DNA from: Bacteroidales bacterium
GTDB taxonomy: Bacteria; Bacteroidota; Bacteroidia; Bacteroidales; VadinHA17
Length of the DNA stretch: 19,281 nucleotides
Direction: 5' to 3'
NCBI GenBank assembly: GCA_003520925.1
Contig: DOTV01000232.1
Coordinates: forward strand, 23,317-42,597
Made by a program: the position numbers and the translations under genes. The notes beneath the pieces are model-generated. The model did not search any database and was not told the DNA's origin. It was given only the letters and a program-made list of their open reading frames with translations. How positions within the stretch are numbered: the first letter of the stretch is position 1; each line of letters begins with the position of its first letter. Shown piece after piece: positions 1 to 9,400 of this stretch.

Positions 1-543
1 GAACTGTGTCTGACTTTTGACGATGGTCCCCATCCGGAAAGCACCCCAGGGATTCTCAGTATTCTTGAAGCTCATAAGGTAAAGGCAGCCTTTTTCTGCA
101 CCGGCCGGGATGCAGAGAAATTTCCGGAGCTGACCAGACTATTAATATCCAAAGGACATGTTATAGGCAATCATGGATATGAACACCTGAACGGCTGGAA
201 GATAAAGAATCAGGATTATTTTGAGAATGCATCAAGAGCGGATGAGTATACATCTTCCATCCTGTTCCGCCCTCCCTATGGACGTATTCGCCGGTCTCAG
301 TACAACGTAATGAAGAATAAGTACAGAATCATTTTCTGGGATCTTATGCCATATGATTTTGATGAGAAGTTGGGCGGGCAAAGGGCTTTTAACATGCTTA
401 AGACAAAAATAAGGCCAGGATCAATAATAGTCCTTCATGATAAGGTTAACACGACATGCCTGTCGTTTCTTGATGCCTTCATAAATTATGCCCTGGAGAA
501 TGGCTATGCATTTGTAATAAATCCATTATCAAACAAGAAATAA
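1..543 (+). CDS. Polysaccharide deacetylase (NodB homology domain), 5' end cut off by the window
   Basis: The open frame runs in from the window edge and leaves 180 residues ending in TAA. It carries the whole set of carbohydrate esterase family 4 motifs: TFDDGP (residues 5-10, with D7 and D8), HGYEH (58-62, the metal-binding H-x3-H), RPPYG (90-94), FWD (112-114) and LHD (145-147). Members of this family remove N- or O-acetyl groups from chitin-like polymers or peptidoglycan using a metal ion, normally at the cell envelope. The catalytic core seems nearly complete, so only an N-terminal portion (possibly a signal or membrane anchor) lies outside the window. The substrate cannot be read from the sequence. 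Its last 15 bases overlap the tail of the convergent hydrolase gene. The family is certain; the exact role is not. Confidence 0.93.
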   Translation, partial: ELCLTFDDGPHPESTPGILSILEAHKVKAAFFCTGRDAEKFPELTRLLISKGHVIGNHGYEHLNGWKIKNQDYFENASRADEYTSSILFRPPYGRIRRSQYNVMKNKYRIIFWDLMPYDFDEKLGGQRAFNMLKTKIRPGSIIVLHDKVNTTCLSFLDAFINYALENGYAFVINPLSNKK

Positions 544-1662
544 TGCCGCCCTTGTAATAAGCTGTTCAAAGCTCCTGTCAACCACTGCGCTTGACTCATT
601 ATTTACAACCGGGAAAGGATTTTCGTGGGTATAGTTATAATTAAAATCCCAGACCTCAACCGGTACAAGCTCCCTTCTGGTAACCGGTATCAAAGTATTT
701 ACTATACCGCTTGCCGGGATCACGGTGTCCTTTTTAAGGGCAACTGAAAAGATCTGATCCCTGAGTTTTGAAATCAGGGTTTCGCGGAAATGCCTGAATC
801 GTGTCAGATCAATCATCGACCTGAATGCCATTCCGATCTGTGATGACCTTAGGAATTCTGAGAATGGACTTTTTCGGCATATTCCCTCTTCAAAATCGTT
901 CAGGTAAAAGCTGTAGATCCTTTTATAAGCTATGTTGTCCATAATAAGTTTTGATGTTCCATGCATATTGCTGAAAACCGACCCTCCGCAGAACATGAAA
1001 AGCTTCGAATCGGAAAACAGATTGTCGGGATTTCCCATCATGATGATCTGTGAAAGAAATGCACCGATTGAATACGCGAATATGTTAACGCTGCTACCAG
1101 CCGGTATTATTTTGTGTTTTCCCGATCTGATCTGGTTCATCAGTTTCACAATATCGAAAGCTGTCTGGTACCCCGAGTTGAAAAAACGTATCGGCTCTTC
1201 TGTGAGCCTCCTGCTTAAAGCAATGTTAGCGAAAGTCGACATTGTGATTTCATTGTTGCCTATGCTGCGTTCTTTTACAAAATCCTGCATCAACCTCGGG
1301 TTTATCCATGAAGAAGGTGATCTGTTTATATGAAATGAGATCGGGAAAAGAACCACGTAGCTCCCGGTCAATTGTGACAGCCAGTATGCCCATACAAGAT
1401 ATTTAACCCAGCTCCTTTCGTTTAGTCCGTGGAGAAGCAATATTACTTTCCGGGTTGATTTATCCTCAGGTATAAAAACAGGATATGAGAATGACCTGTT
1501 TTCAGAAATTGAAGAATCATCCTTCTGAAGAAAAGCATCAGGGTTAATGTCTGAGCTGAAACTTTCACTAATAATAGTGACCGATGAACCCGGTATTTTT
1601 ATTTCAGGAGCATTGGGGTCAAAGACCGATCTCAGCAGATTAAAATCCTTTGTATATTCCAT
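529..1662 (-). CDS. Alpha/beta hydrolase fold protein (DUF6051-like)
   Basis: The protein has 377 residues and no signal peptide or membrane helix. The alpha/beta-hydrolase signs are a strand followed by LLLHGLNERSW (residues 76-85, the HG oxyanion region), a nucleophile elbow AYSIG (196-200, Ser198), a candidate acid Asp312 in KKDTVIP, and a candidate His346 in YTHENPF. The order Ser-Asp-His and the spacing fit the fold. The elbow starts with Ala rather than Gly, as in some lipases. I think it matches the DUF6051 group of Bacteroidota, but that assignment is from memory. The substrate is unknown; an esterase or lipase is the natural guess. The start is an ATG placed 7 bases after a good promoter. 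The gene converges on the deacetylase and overlaps it by 15 bp. Confidence 0.8.
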   Translation of the reverse strand: MEYTKDFNLLRSVFDPNAPEIKIPGSSVTIISESFSSDINPDAFLQKDDSSISENRSFSYPVFIPEDKSTRKVILLLHGLNERSWVKYLVWAYWLSQLTGSYVVLFPISFHINRSPSSWINPRLMQDFVKERSIGNNEITMSTFANIALSRRLTEEPIRFFNSGYQTAFDIVKLMNQIRSGKHKIIPAGSSVNIFAYSIGAFLSQIIMMGNPDNLFSDSKLFMFCGGSVFSNMHGTSKLIMDNIAYKRIYSFYLNDFEEGICRKSPFSEFLRSSQIGMAFRSMIDLTRFRHFRETLISKLRDQIFSVALKKDTVIPASGIVNTLIPVTRRELVPVEVWDFNYNYTHENPFPVVNNESSAVVDRSFEQLITRAALFLV

Positions 1663-1669
1663 AATTCTG

Positions 1670-1701
1670 CAAAGTAAACTTCATCAATTTATGCAGGCAA
1701 A
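1670..1701 (-). promoter_or_regulatory. Bacteroidota-type promoter for the alpha/beta hydrolase
   Basis: On the minus strand a TTTG (1701-1698) is followed after 20 bases by TTACTTTG (1677-1670), one mismatch from the TAnnTTTG -7 consensus. The ATG is at 1662, so transcription would begin only a base or two upstream and the message would be nearly leaderless. This is motif matching by eye. Confidence 0.5.
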
Positions 1702-1805
1702 TAAATGATTCGGACAAAACCATAGAGGGATGAAAATTGATATCCGGGGACGAAATTTCTTATTAAGGGATGAATTTTTAATTATAGACGTACACAGGAA
1801 AAAGC

Positions 1806-1813
1806 TAACTTTG
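1806..1813 (+). promoter_or_regulatory. -7 promoter element ahead of the LytTR membrane protein
   Basis: TAACTTTG matches the Bacteroidota -7 consensus TAnnTTTG exactly. I see no good -33 TTTG at 19-21 bases upstream. The element sits 21 bases before the ATG at 1835, the same distance as at purD and the DUF1080 gene. It lies inside the frame extension that begins at 1730, which argues for the later start. Confidence 0.45.
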
Positions 1814-1834
1814 AATTTTTTAACTGAATCATCA

Positions 1835-2710
1835 ATGATTGATTTTCGGGATCCGATTCCAGGCTATCTGTACAAGAAAAAGAATATTATCAGGTTAGTA
1901 ATATTTACATCATTGTTTGCCCTTGTTTTCATCAATATCTATTCCCCGTTCGGCGCCGACAGATGGCTTGACCTTAACCAGCTTGAGTTTCTTACCTATT
2001 CCAGTCTGGTTATACTCACAGGTGTTCTGGTGGTGGTAATCAGCAGAATAATAATGTACTACTTTGGAAAGAAGCATATAATTACTTATTACTACTATTT
2101 TGTCTGGATATTTGCTGAAATCATGGCGATGGCGCTTTTTTATGCCCTTTTTCAGAAGTTTGCCCTGAAAGATACGCGTCTGTTCACCGACATTGTAAAA
2201 CAGTCTGCCCGGAATACAGCCCTTGTCCTGCTGCTCCCTTATTCTATAATGTGGCTTTATTTTTCATGGCGCGATAAAAAGGAACAGATTGAAAGAATGG
2301 CTGGAATCCAGGCTTTATCAGGAAATGTAAGGGATATGATCCCTTTCTATGACGATAAATCGATTCTCAAATTTTCCGTAAAAAAGGAGAATCTTCTATA
2401 TCTCGAATCTGATGAGAACTACGTGAACATATATTATCTGAACAAGGGCAAAGTTTCCAGGTACCTTCTCCGGGAAACTCTGAAAAAGATGGAGGAAAAC
2501 TTTTCAGCAACAGAAATTATCCGCTGTCACCGGTCTTACATGGTAAACTTTGAAAAGGTAAAGGTAATACGAAAAGACAAAGATGGACTTAAGCTCGAGC
2601 TTGAGACGCCATCCACAATTGACATTCCTGTCTCCAAAACATATGTGGATAATGTAATGCAGACATTTTCGAGATTCAGCAGGCTGACCGATTCCCAGGC
2701 GCATGATTAA
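1835..2710 (+). CDS. Membrane-bound LytTR-family DNA-binding regulator
   Basis: The 291-residue protein has four predicted membrane helices (about residues 18-37, 52-74, 85-107 and 126-144), a short linker and a C-terminal LytTR domain (about 178-276). The LytTR domain shows typical stretches such as LYLESDENYVNIYY (188-201) and IIRCHRSYMVN (228-238). LytTR domains bind DNA direct repeats. Here there is no receiver domain, so it would act as a membrane-tethered one-component regulator sensing through its helices; the signal and targets are unknown. I chose ATG 1835 because the protein begins like its relatives from MIDFRDPIPGYLYKKK and because a -7 element lies just upstream. The frame stays open back to an ATG at 1730 (326 residues), but that extension does not resemble a domain. 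purD follows with its own promoter. Confidence 0.85.
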   Translation: MIDFRDPIPGYLYKKKNIIRLVIFTSLFALVFINIYSPFGADRWLDLNQLEFLTYSSLVILTGVLVVVISRIIMYYFGKKHIITYYYYFVWIFAEIMAMALFYALFQKFALKDTRLFTDIVKQSARNTALVLLLPYSIMWLYFSWRDKKEQIERMAGIQALSGNVRDMIPFYDDKSILKFSVKKENLLYLESDENYVNIYYLNKGKVSRYLLRETLKKMEENFSATEIIRCHRSYMVNFEKVKVIRKDKDGLKLELETPSTIDIPVSKTYVDNVMQTFSRFSRLTDSQAHD

Positions 2711-2722
2711 CAAATAGTCTGA

Positions 2723-2753
2723 TTTTATTAATCGGAATGAAATACTACTTTTG
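2723..2753 (+). promoter_or_regulatory. Probable purD promoter
   Basis: TTTT (2723-2726, three of four matches to TTTG), a 19-base spacer and TACTTTTG (2746-2753, a full TAnnTTTG match) fit the Bacteroidota housekeeping promoter. The -7 element ends 22 bases before the purD ATG. No terminator is visible between the LytTR gene and this site, so read-through is also possible. Confidence 0.5.
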
Positions 2754-2775
2754 AATTGCCTTTAAATACTTTCAG

Positions 2776-4044
2776 ATGAATATTCTCATTCTTGGATCCG
2801 GAGGAAGAGAACATGCACTTGCATGGAAACTTGCACAAAGCAAAAAAGCAGGCAGGATTTTTATTGCCCCGGGAAATGCCGGAACAGGCACAGCAGGGAC
2901 TAACCTGAATATCGACCCGGAAGATTTTGCTTCGGTTAAGAAAGCAGTTGCTGATCACAGAATAGGAATGGTGGTTGTTGGTCCCGAAGCTCCCCTTGTT
3001 GGCGGTATACATGATTTTTTCCTTGAAGATGAGTTCCTCAGGAACATTCCTGTCATTGGCCCGGTAAGGTCGGCTGCCCGTCTTGAAGGAAGCAAGGATT
3101 TCGCAAAAGCATTTCTTACAAGGCATAACATCCCGACAGCAAAATACAAGACATTCGAGAAAACCAATTCATTTGAAGTAGAATCATTTCTGAGAACCCT
3201 TGAGCCGCCATATGTAATTAAAGCGGATGGTCTGGCAGCCGGAAAAGGAGTGGTAATTCTTGAGAAAATAGAGGATGCATTAGCTGAAACAGATGCAATC
3301 ATAAATGGAAAGTTTGGAAATGCAGGGCTGAAAGTGGTTATTGAACAATTCCTCAAAGGCATTGAATTATCTGTTTTTATTATTACTGACGGAAAGTCAT
3401 ATAAGCTTCTTCCGGAAGCTAAGGATTACAAGAGGGTTGGAGAGGGAGATACCGGACTTAATACAGGCGGGATGGGAGCTGTTTCGCCGGTTCCCTTTGC
3501 AGGATATGATTTCATTCAAAAAGTGAAGGTTAGAATTATTGACCCGACAATTCAGGGCCTCAGGGATGAAGGGATCGATTACAAAGGTTTTATTTTCTTC
3601 GGCCTCATAAATGTGAAAGGCGATCCTTATGTTATTGAATATAATGCCAGGCTTGGTGATCCTGAATCAGAAGCTGTAATCCCAAGGATTAAATCGGATC
3701 TGTTCGACCTGATGGAAGGAGTGGCGAAAGGTGATCTTGAAAAGCGTGACCTGGTTATCGATGATCGTTATGTGACGACAGTCATGCTTGTTTCAGGAGG
3801 TTATCCGGGTCATTATGAAAAGGGATATGAGATATCCGGACTCGGAAATACTGAGCAATGCATTCTTTTTCATTCAGGTACAAAAAATGCCGGGAATAAG
3901 GTAGTCACTTCAGGCGGCCGGGTTATGGCAGTAAGCTCATGGGGAAATACAATGAATGAGGCTCTGGCAGGCTCGTACAGTAATGCAGCGTCTGTTTCAT
4001 TCAGGGATATGTATTACAGGAAAGATATAGGATTTGATCTTTAA
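2776..4044 (+). CDS. purD: Phosphoribosylamine--glycine ligase (GAR synthetase)
   Basis: This cytoplasmic enzyme joins 5-phosphoribosylamine and glycine with ATP to give glycinamide ribonucleotide, the second step of de novo purine synthesis. At 422 residues it has the usual length. The sequence shows the N-terminal GSGGREHALAW motif (7-17), GPEAPLV (69-75), the ATP-grasp segment VIKADGLAAGKGVV (147-160), the PEAKDYKR and TGGMGA loops (213-220 and 230-235), the metal-binding EYNARLGDPE (288-297), and a C-terminal TSGGRVM (378-384). All expected motifs are present, so it should be active. No other purine gene is nearby. The DUF6427-like membrane gene begins 5 bases after its stop, a pairing also seen in other Bacteroidota, so the two are probably cotranscribed. 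Confidence 0.98.
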   Translation: MNILILGSGGREHALAWKLAQSKKAGRIFIAPGNAGTGTAGTNLNIDPEDFASVKKAVADHRIGMVVVGPEAPLVGGIHDFFLEDEFLRNIPVIGPVRSAARLEGSKDFAKAFLTRHNIPTAKYKTFEKTNSFEVESFLRTLEPPYVIKADGLAAGKGVVILEKIEDALAETDAIINGKFGNAGLKVVIEQFLKGIELSVFIITDGKSYKLLPEAKDYKRVGEGDTGLNTGGMGAVSPVPFAGYDFIQKVKVRIIDPTIQGLRDEGIDYKGFIFFGLINVKGDPYVIEYNARLGDPESEAVIPRIKSDLFDLMEGVAKGDLEKRDLVIDDRYVTTVMLVSGGYPGHYEKGYEISGLGNTEQCILFHSGTKNAGNKVVTSGGRVMAVSSWGNTMNEALAGSYSNAASVSFRDMYYRKDIGFDL

Positions 4045-4049
4045 AAATT

Positions 4050-5048
4050 ATGCTTCGGAGAAAATTCAGGGAAACAGGACCGGACGTTGTAATTCTGATC
4101 GGTATAACTCTTCTCTTAACATGGACCGGAGCAATATTGCATCCACATCTGCCTGCAGACATGGGTTATGATATAAAACCGATGCCTCTTTACGGGTTGC
4201 TTGTTTCGGTTACAAGCTTCAGTCCTCTTTTTAGTGTTATAGTTGCGTGCCTGCTGGTTCTATTGATTGCAATTCTTCTTGTGAATTTAAATACAAGTGC
4301 TTTCTTCATAAGTGAAAGAAATTTCTTTCCGGCCTTAATTTATATCCTGTTAAGCTGTTATTTCCCCAAGTTTCAGATCCTGAATCCGGCACTTCCGGCG
4401 GCTCCCTTCCTGATTCTAGGCTTAAGGAAAATTATCGAATCGTATAAGGTCCAGGGAACTGCTTTTTCGCTTTTTGATGCAGGTTTGCTGATAAGCACAG
4501 GGTGCCTCTTTTATGCCAGCCTGATCTGGTTCGGCCTGCTTCTCATAATCGGAATTGCAGTACTGAGGACTGGCAGTATAAAGGAGATCATTATATCGGT
4601 TCTCGGATTGGCTGCACCTCTTTTTATTGTCTATGGCTTTTTTTATGTTTCGGGGAAAGATATGGACTCAATGATGTCGGCTATAACTTATAATCTTTTT
4701 ACAAAGGACGGGAAACTAACCCTCCAGGTATTGACTCTGGTTGTTCTGATAATTTCCGGAGTTACTGTCCTGATAAGTGTGACTCAGTTGCTGTTGGCAA
4801 TAAACAGCAAGAAGATCAAATCCCGAAAGACTTTCATAATTCTCTTATGGGCAATCTTAATTGTTGGAGGTGCCGCTTTTTTATCTGATCCGGTTTCGGC
4901 AGAAATACACTGGTTCGCGGCTATCCCGGCCAGTTATTTTCTGACTCACTATTTTGTGTTTTCACGAAGGAAGCTGATTCCCGAAATAATGCTGGTTGCT
5001 CTTTTTATGCTTACGGCTGTGGTACAGGTAGCAAATCTGTTCCAATAG
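4050..5048 (+). CDS. Polytopic membrane protein, DUF6427-like
   Basis: The 332-residue protein is almost entirely hydrophobic, with roughly nine or ten predicted helices (for example 12-30, 57-80, 93-106, 142-172, 180-200, 226-250, 260-278, 287-303 and 308-330). The stretch LNTSAFFISERNFFPALIYIL (80-100) and the position next to purD are what I associate with DUF6427 proteins of Bacteroidota. No transport or catalytic motif is evident and the function is unknown. It starts 5 bases after purD, so it probably depends on purD transcription. Its stop lies one base from the end of a convergent gene, with no room for a terminator. Confidence 0.75.
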   Translation: MLRRKFRETGPDVVILIGITLLLTWTGAILHPHLPADMGYDIKPMPLYGLLVSVTSFSPLFSVIVACLLVLLIAILLVNLNTSAFFISERNFFPALIYILLSCYFPKFQILNPALPAAPFLILGLRKIIESYKVQGTAFSLFDAGLLISTGCLFYASLIWFGLLLIIGIAVLRTGSIKEIIISVLGLAAPLFIVYGFFYVSGKDMDSMMSAITYNLFTKDGKLTLQVLTLVVLIISGVTVLISVTQLLLAINSKKIKSRKTFIILLWAILIVGGAAFLSDPVSAEIHWFAAIPASYFLTHYFVFSRRKLIPEIMLVALFMLTAVVQVANLFQ

Positions 5049-5049
5049 G

Positions 5050-5484
5050 CTATTGAATCATCGATACAATACTTACACCCGATCCGGCTTGTCCCTCAGT
5101 GAAATCGAAATAGATCTGGTATATCCCGCTTTTGTTGCAGATAAGATCAACGTAATTGAAAATGTTTCCTGTTTTCTTGTCAAAGGAGGATAGGACAACA
5201 TTATTTGCATTATCCCAGATATTGAGAATAAGTTTACCCATTGAGTTTTCATCAGTACACATGGTGAACCTGTACCTTGTATTTTTCCAGAGTGACATAT
5301 TTGTCTTATACCTCAAAGCATCAGTGACAGTGGTCTGTCCGAGCTGGATCCTGAAATCTTTAAGATATTTTGCTGTCGGTCCAGTGCTCTGCAAACATAT
5401 TCTCAGAAGCGAATCATTCTGAGTTTGTCCATTTAATAATACATATCCCGACAATAGAAGTAATACCAATAAATATTTTTTCAT
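5050..5484 (-). CDS. Small secreted protein of unknown function
   Basis: The 144-residue product begins with a clear signal peptide (MKKYLLVLLLLSGYVLLNGQ), so it is exported to the periplasm or beyond. The mature part is rich in beta-type sequence. It ends in a segment around IYQIYFDFTEGQAGSGVSI that reads like the last strands of a jelly-roll or Ig-like fold. I do not recognise a family. ATG 5484 lies one base after the stop of the upstream lipoprotein gene and puts the signal peptide at the very N-terminus. A TTG four codons earlier is possible but unlikely. The tight spacing implies co-transcription and perhaps translational coupling, suggesting the two exported proteins act together. Confidence 0.75.
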   Translation of the reverse strand: MKKYLLVLLLLSGYVLLNGQTQNDSLLRICLQSTGPTAKYLKDFRIQLGQTTVTDALRYKTNMSLWKNTRYRFTMCTDENSMGKLILNIWDNANNVVLSSFDKKTGNIFNYVDLICNKSGIYQIYFDFTEGQAGSGVSIVSMIQ

Positions 5485-5485
5485 A

Positions 5486-6391
5486 CTAATTCGCAATCAG
5501 TTTATTCCTCACATAGTCAGTCATATCAATTATTTCCGCAAGCTGTTGGTCTGTCATATCTACATTGCTGGAATCATTCTGGGTAATAACAAGAACTCCA
5601 TCTTTCTCCCTCGCTGAAGGATCACCTTTTGAATAGGAAATTTTAACATTTTCATATTTCGATGCTATATCCCTGAGATAGTTGCATACAATCGAAAATT
5701 CCTCGTCATTAACACAATACGGATTAATGATCCTTATCAGATCTTCAAGAAAATATTTTTGTTCCCCGATCCTTTCCCTTAATAAATTTCCAGGGTATTG
5801 CTTCATAACCTGTGTCGCAAAGTATTGAGCCTCAATCCATACTCCGACTATCATAATGGATGATAGCTGGCTCCTGTTATTTTTTCTCAGGTATTCATCC
5901 ATTCGGGAATAAGAATCAACCGAAAGGAACAAAAGTGAATCGAGATTTGATTTATTAAGAGAGATCCTTTTAATTGTCTCAAAATCAAAAAACTGTCCTA
6001 CATTTAATCCGTCAGCTATCTTTTTTACTGATGAAAGAAGTTCAACGGAAGTTCCGGTTTTCTGATACATGTTCAGGTAACCAAGGTCAGCACCCAGGAT
6101 CCCAAGGTAAAGAGCCTTCTGGAATGAAGTTGTCTTTTCATTCGCATTAAGAGATTTAGCGAGATATGCGGGTGAAAATGGCACCCCTGTAACCTGAAAA
6201 AGATTGGCAATCTCAAGAGGTGAAGAAAAATTCCTGTAGATTTCTTCCATGGCATCGGCACCAGGATTGACCGATGCAGACAGAGAGTCCACATCGGCTA
6301 AAACAAATCCTTCAGATTTACCTGGACTATTCCTGCATGACAAAACTGCAAGGGAAACCGCCAGCACTGAAATTATCATTCTTCCTTTCAT
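5486..6391 (-). CDS. Predicted lipoprotein, unknown function
   Basis: The protein has 301 residues. Its N-terminus MKGRMIISVLAVSLAVLSC is a lipoprotein signal with the lipobox VLSC (Cys19), so the mature protein should be lipid-anchored. The rest appears mainly helical, with no motif I know. A helical stretch near the end (about residues 278-298, DQQLAEIIDMTDYVRNKLIA) is amphipathic. It lies 62 bases downstream of the ABC transporter gene and one base upstream of a small secreted protein, all on the same strand. A CAAAAATA at 6415-6422 reads TATTTTTG on the minus strand, a -7 match, but without a clear -33 element. An envelope accessory role to the transporter is an inference from position only. 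Confidence 0.8.
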   Translation of the reverse strand: MKGRMIISVLAVSLAVLSCRNSPGKSEGFVLADVDSLSASVNPGADAMEEIYRNFSSPLEIANLFQVTGVPFSPAYLAKSLNANEKTTSFQKALYLGILGADLGYLNMYQKTGTSVELLSSVKKIADGLNVGQFFDFETIKRISLNKSNLDSLLFLSVDSYSRMDEYLRKNNRSQLSSIMIVGVWIEAQYFATQVMKQYPGNLLRERIGEQKYFLEDLIRIINPYCVNDEEFSIVCNYLRDIASKYENVKISYSKGDPSAREKDGVLVITQNDSSNVDMTDQQLAEIIDMTDYVRNKLIAN

Positions 6392-6453
6392 TCAAGATCA
6401 GATAATGGTTAATACAAAAATAAAAAAAAACTTCTATGGAGAACATAGTTACT

Positions 6454-9400
6454 CTATTTTCGGGATTTGTAGCTCAATACGAATTTTACCAATCCCGCAA
6501 TCAGATCATAATATAGTATAAAGTATAAAATTATTATTCCAGTGAAGATTATCGATATATTAAAAACAAATGTATCAACCCTTGCTCCAAAAATATTTTT
6601 AGACGGAGCAAAGAAGTGAGTTCTGAATCCTAAAAATCCCTTGTTATCAGGATCCAGATAAACAGGGTGTGTGTTTTGCACAAAGGAATTTTTATATCGG
6701 AGGATTTTATCCGGTTCGTAATACTTTGTTACAATCTCTTCGAGCTTGTAATTATAGTATCTCTTTTCAAGTCTTCTTAATTTTTCCTCGTTAAGATCAT
6801 AAAAATGATCTTTGAGATCTGACGCAGAATTTGATATTTTAGTAAAATAGGCTTCTGCACGTGCAATGTACGATAACAGGGAATCGGCTATGACCGGTGT
6901 AAATTTATCCGGTTCCAGGGATTCGCGGTATCTGAAAGCCGGGAAATTATATAAAACAGAAATCCTTTCAGTTTCGTTCTTAATAAGTTTTAAATCGTTC
7001 AGAGTCTCATTACGGTCAGCTTGCGGATTTTTATATGCCTGATCGACACCCTGAATTACCTTTATCAGTTCCGGAAACCTGTAAACATTGTTGAAATCGG
7101 CCTGACTGATTTTTTTCTGGATAGAATAAAATGTTTCCTTATTTGCATTATATTCAAGAGTGCTGTATTTGTTGTCCTTGAACTGGCTCACCATCAATGC
7201 TTCGTAAGTCCATCTCGTAGGCATTATCTCGGCAATCAGCGGGACTTTATCGACTCTGGATATATTCCTGTTTAGCTTGTCAAATGGAAACATAGCTCCA
7301 CTCAGGACCATCATTGGAATTATCAGAAGCGGGATGACAATATAGATAGTAATTACCGAATTGAATGATGAAGAAATTATTAACCCGAACATGTTGGCAC
7401 AGAAGGCTGTTGTGAAGAGACTCATCCAGTAATTAAAATAAAGGCTTTTAATTTCCAGTATAGGATTGGCAACTACAACAAAAAGAAAAGACTGAAGCGC
7501 GGAAATTGCAACCAGCAAAGTTATCTTTGCCAGAAGAAAACTGCTTCTGCTCAGGTTTAGGAATTGTTCCCTTTTCAGAATTTTCCTGTCATGAAAGATC
7601 TCTTCTGCACTTATAGTTAGCCCAAGGAACAACGAGACAATTATGCTCATGAAAATATAGGTAGTAATATTCTCATTTTCAGCGAAGTAATAGACATCTG
7701 AATTGGGATCAGGGATATACCTTATAATAAATGAAAGGATAAAAGCCAGAACAGGTGCTTCAAGCAAGGTAAGAAGAATATACTCGGTATTTGATTTTTT
7801 GCTATTTAAATCTCGTGAAAGATAAAGCATGAACTGTTTTAATCGTCCTGGTTTATCCAGATTCCTGCCGGGAGCTTTTGTCACCTCTTTAACAGGTTCA
7901 TCTGAGTTCAGGATTTTAAACCTGTCGGCCCATTGTTTTGGTTTGACTTTGCGTTTTTCGGTATAATTCCCGAATTCATCCACTACCTGTGCCTCAAGGA
8001 TCTTGAAAATGTTCTCAGGGTTCATATTTCCGCAGGCCGGACATTCCCCCTGGCTGGCATTTATCTGGGCATTAATTGTTTTGAAATGAATAACAGAATC
8101 GACAGGATTTCCGAAATAAACCATATAACCACCCTGATCGAGGATCACCACCTTGTCGAACATTCGGAAAATCTCGGAAGAGGGCTGGTGAATAACTGTG
8201 AATACCAGCTTTCCTTTCAGGGTGAGATCACGCAGAAGGTCCATTATAATTTCTGAATCTCTTGATGAAAGTCCGGAGGTTGGCTCATCTACAAACAGGA
8301 CCGAAGGTTCTCTGATAAGCTCCAGCGCGATATTCAGACTTTTTTTTTGTCCCCCGCTGATGATCTTGTTAAATGGACTTCCGACTTTCAGGTCTTTTTT
8401 ATCGAATAAGCCAAGAGATGTAAGCAGTGTTCCTACAATCTGGGTTACCTCTTCTTTTGACTTGTTACCGAAACACTGGCAGGCTGCATAGTAGAGATTT
8501 TCAAATACTGTCAGCTCTTCAATGAGAAGATCGTCCTGTGGAACGAAACCCATCACTCCCTCAAGTTCTTTCTTGTCCCTGACAATATCAAGCCCGTTTA
8601 AGCTGACACTTCCTGCTGATGGTTCAATTATTCCGCTCATAAGATTCAGGAGCGTGGTTTTACCTGAACCGCTTGCCCCCAGTATCCCGATCAGGTTACC
8701 CTGTTCCGCTGAAAAGTCTACATTCACCAGAGTCCTTTGCTTTTTATTTGGACGGTAGCTTACCTTTTTTACATAAAATGAAAGCTTCTGAGTCTGAACT
8801 TCCGACAGGAATTTTGAATTTATATCACTGTAGTAGAAAGCATGTCTGTTCTGAGCTCTTAATGAACTACCCTTCGGAAATGAATAGATAATGTCGGAAA
8901 CTATTGGTATCCCGTTCAGATATAACTGATCCTTCGCAGAATATCTGATAAAATACAGATCGACACTGGCGATCCTCAGGATCGATATCGTTGTGTCGGA
9001 ATAACCTTCGTGCAGCTTGTTGCAAATCTCACAGAGTGTTGTTCCTGGCCTGAGAACCAGTATAGCCGGATTTTGAAGTTTCTCGGGTTCGGTGTTTCTG
9101 ACAAATTGCTCTACTGCAATAAACTCATCGGGTAATATCCTGAAAACTTCAGAAACAATGGAAGTAATATTCAGCCTTTGAGGAGTGAACTTCTTGCTTA
9201 AATTGATAAGTTCATACAGACGGATCAGAACAACTATTTTTTGCCCCTTGTTAAGTGTCTTATTGATCTGTTTGCAGATATTTAAAATCTTTACAGAGTC
9301 TCTGAGTGAAGGGGTGCTGTTTTCAGGGATCTCATCCACCTGTTTGACCGAACCTGTGAGATCGTCGAAAAAAAGAACATATTTGATAAGTAAGTTTGAA

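Noticed and set aside
932..1333. Plus-strand frame of 133 codons inside the alpha/beta hydrolase gene
   Set aside because: It lies fully antisense to a gene with a catalytic motif set and shows no domain or promoter.
1..1662. Deacetylase and hydrolase as part of a cell-wall island
   Set aside because: Only two genes, convergent and not coregulated, support it; the left side is outside the window.
2955..3362. Minus-strand frame of 135 codons inside purD
   Set aside because: Antisense to a gene of certain function; composition reflects the codon pattern of purD.
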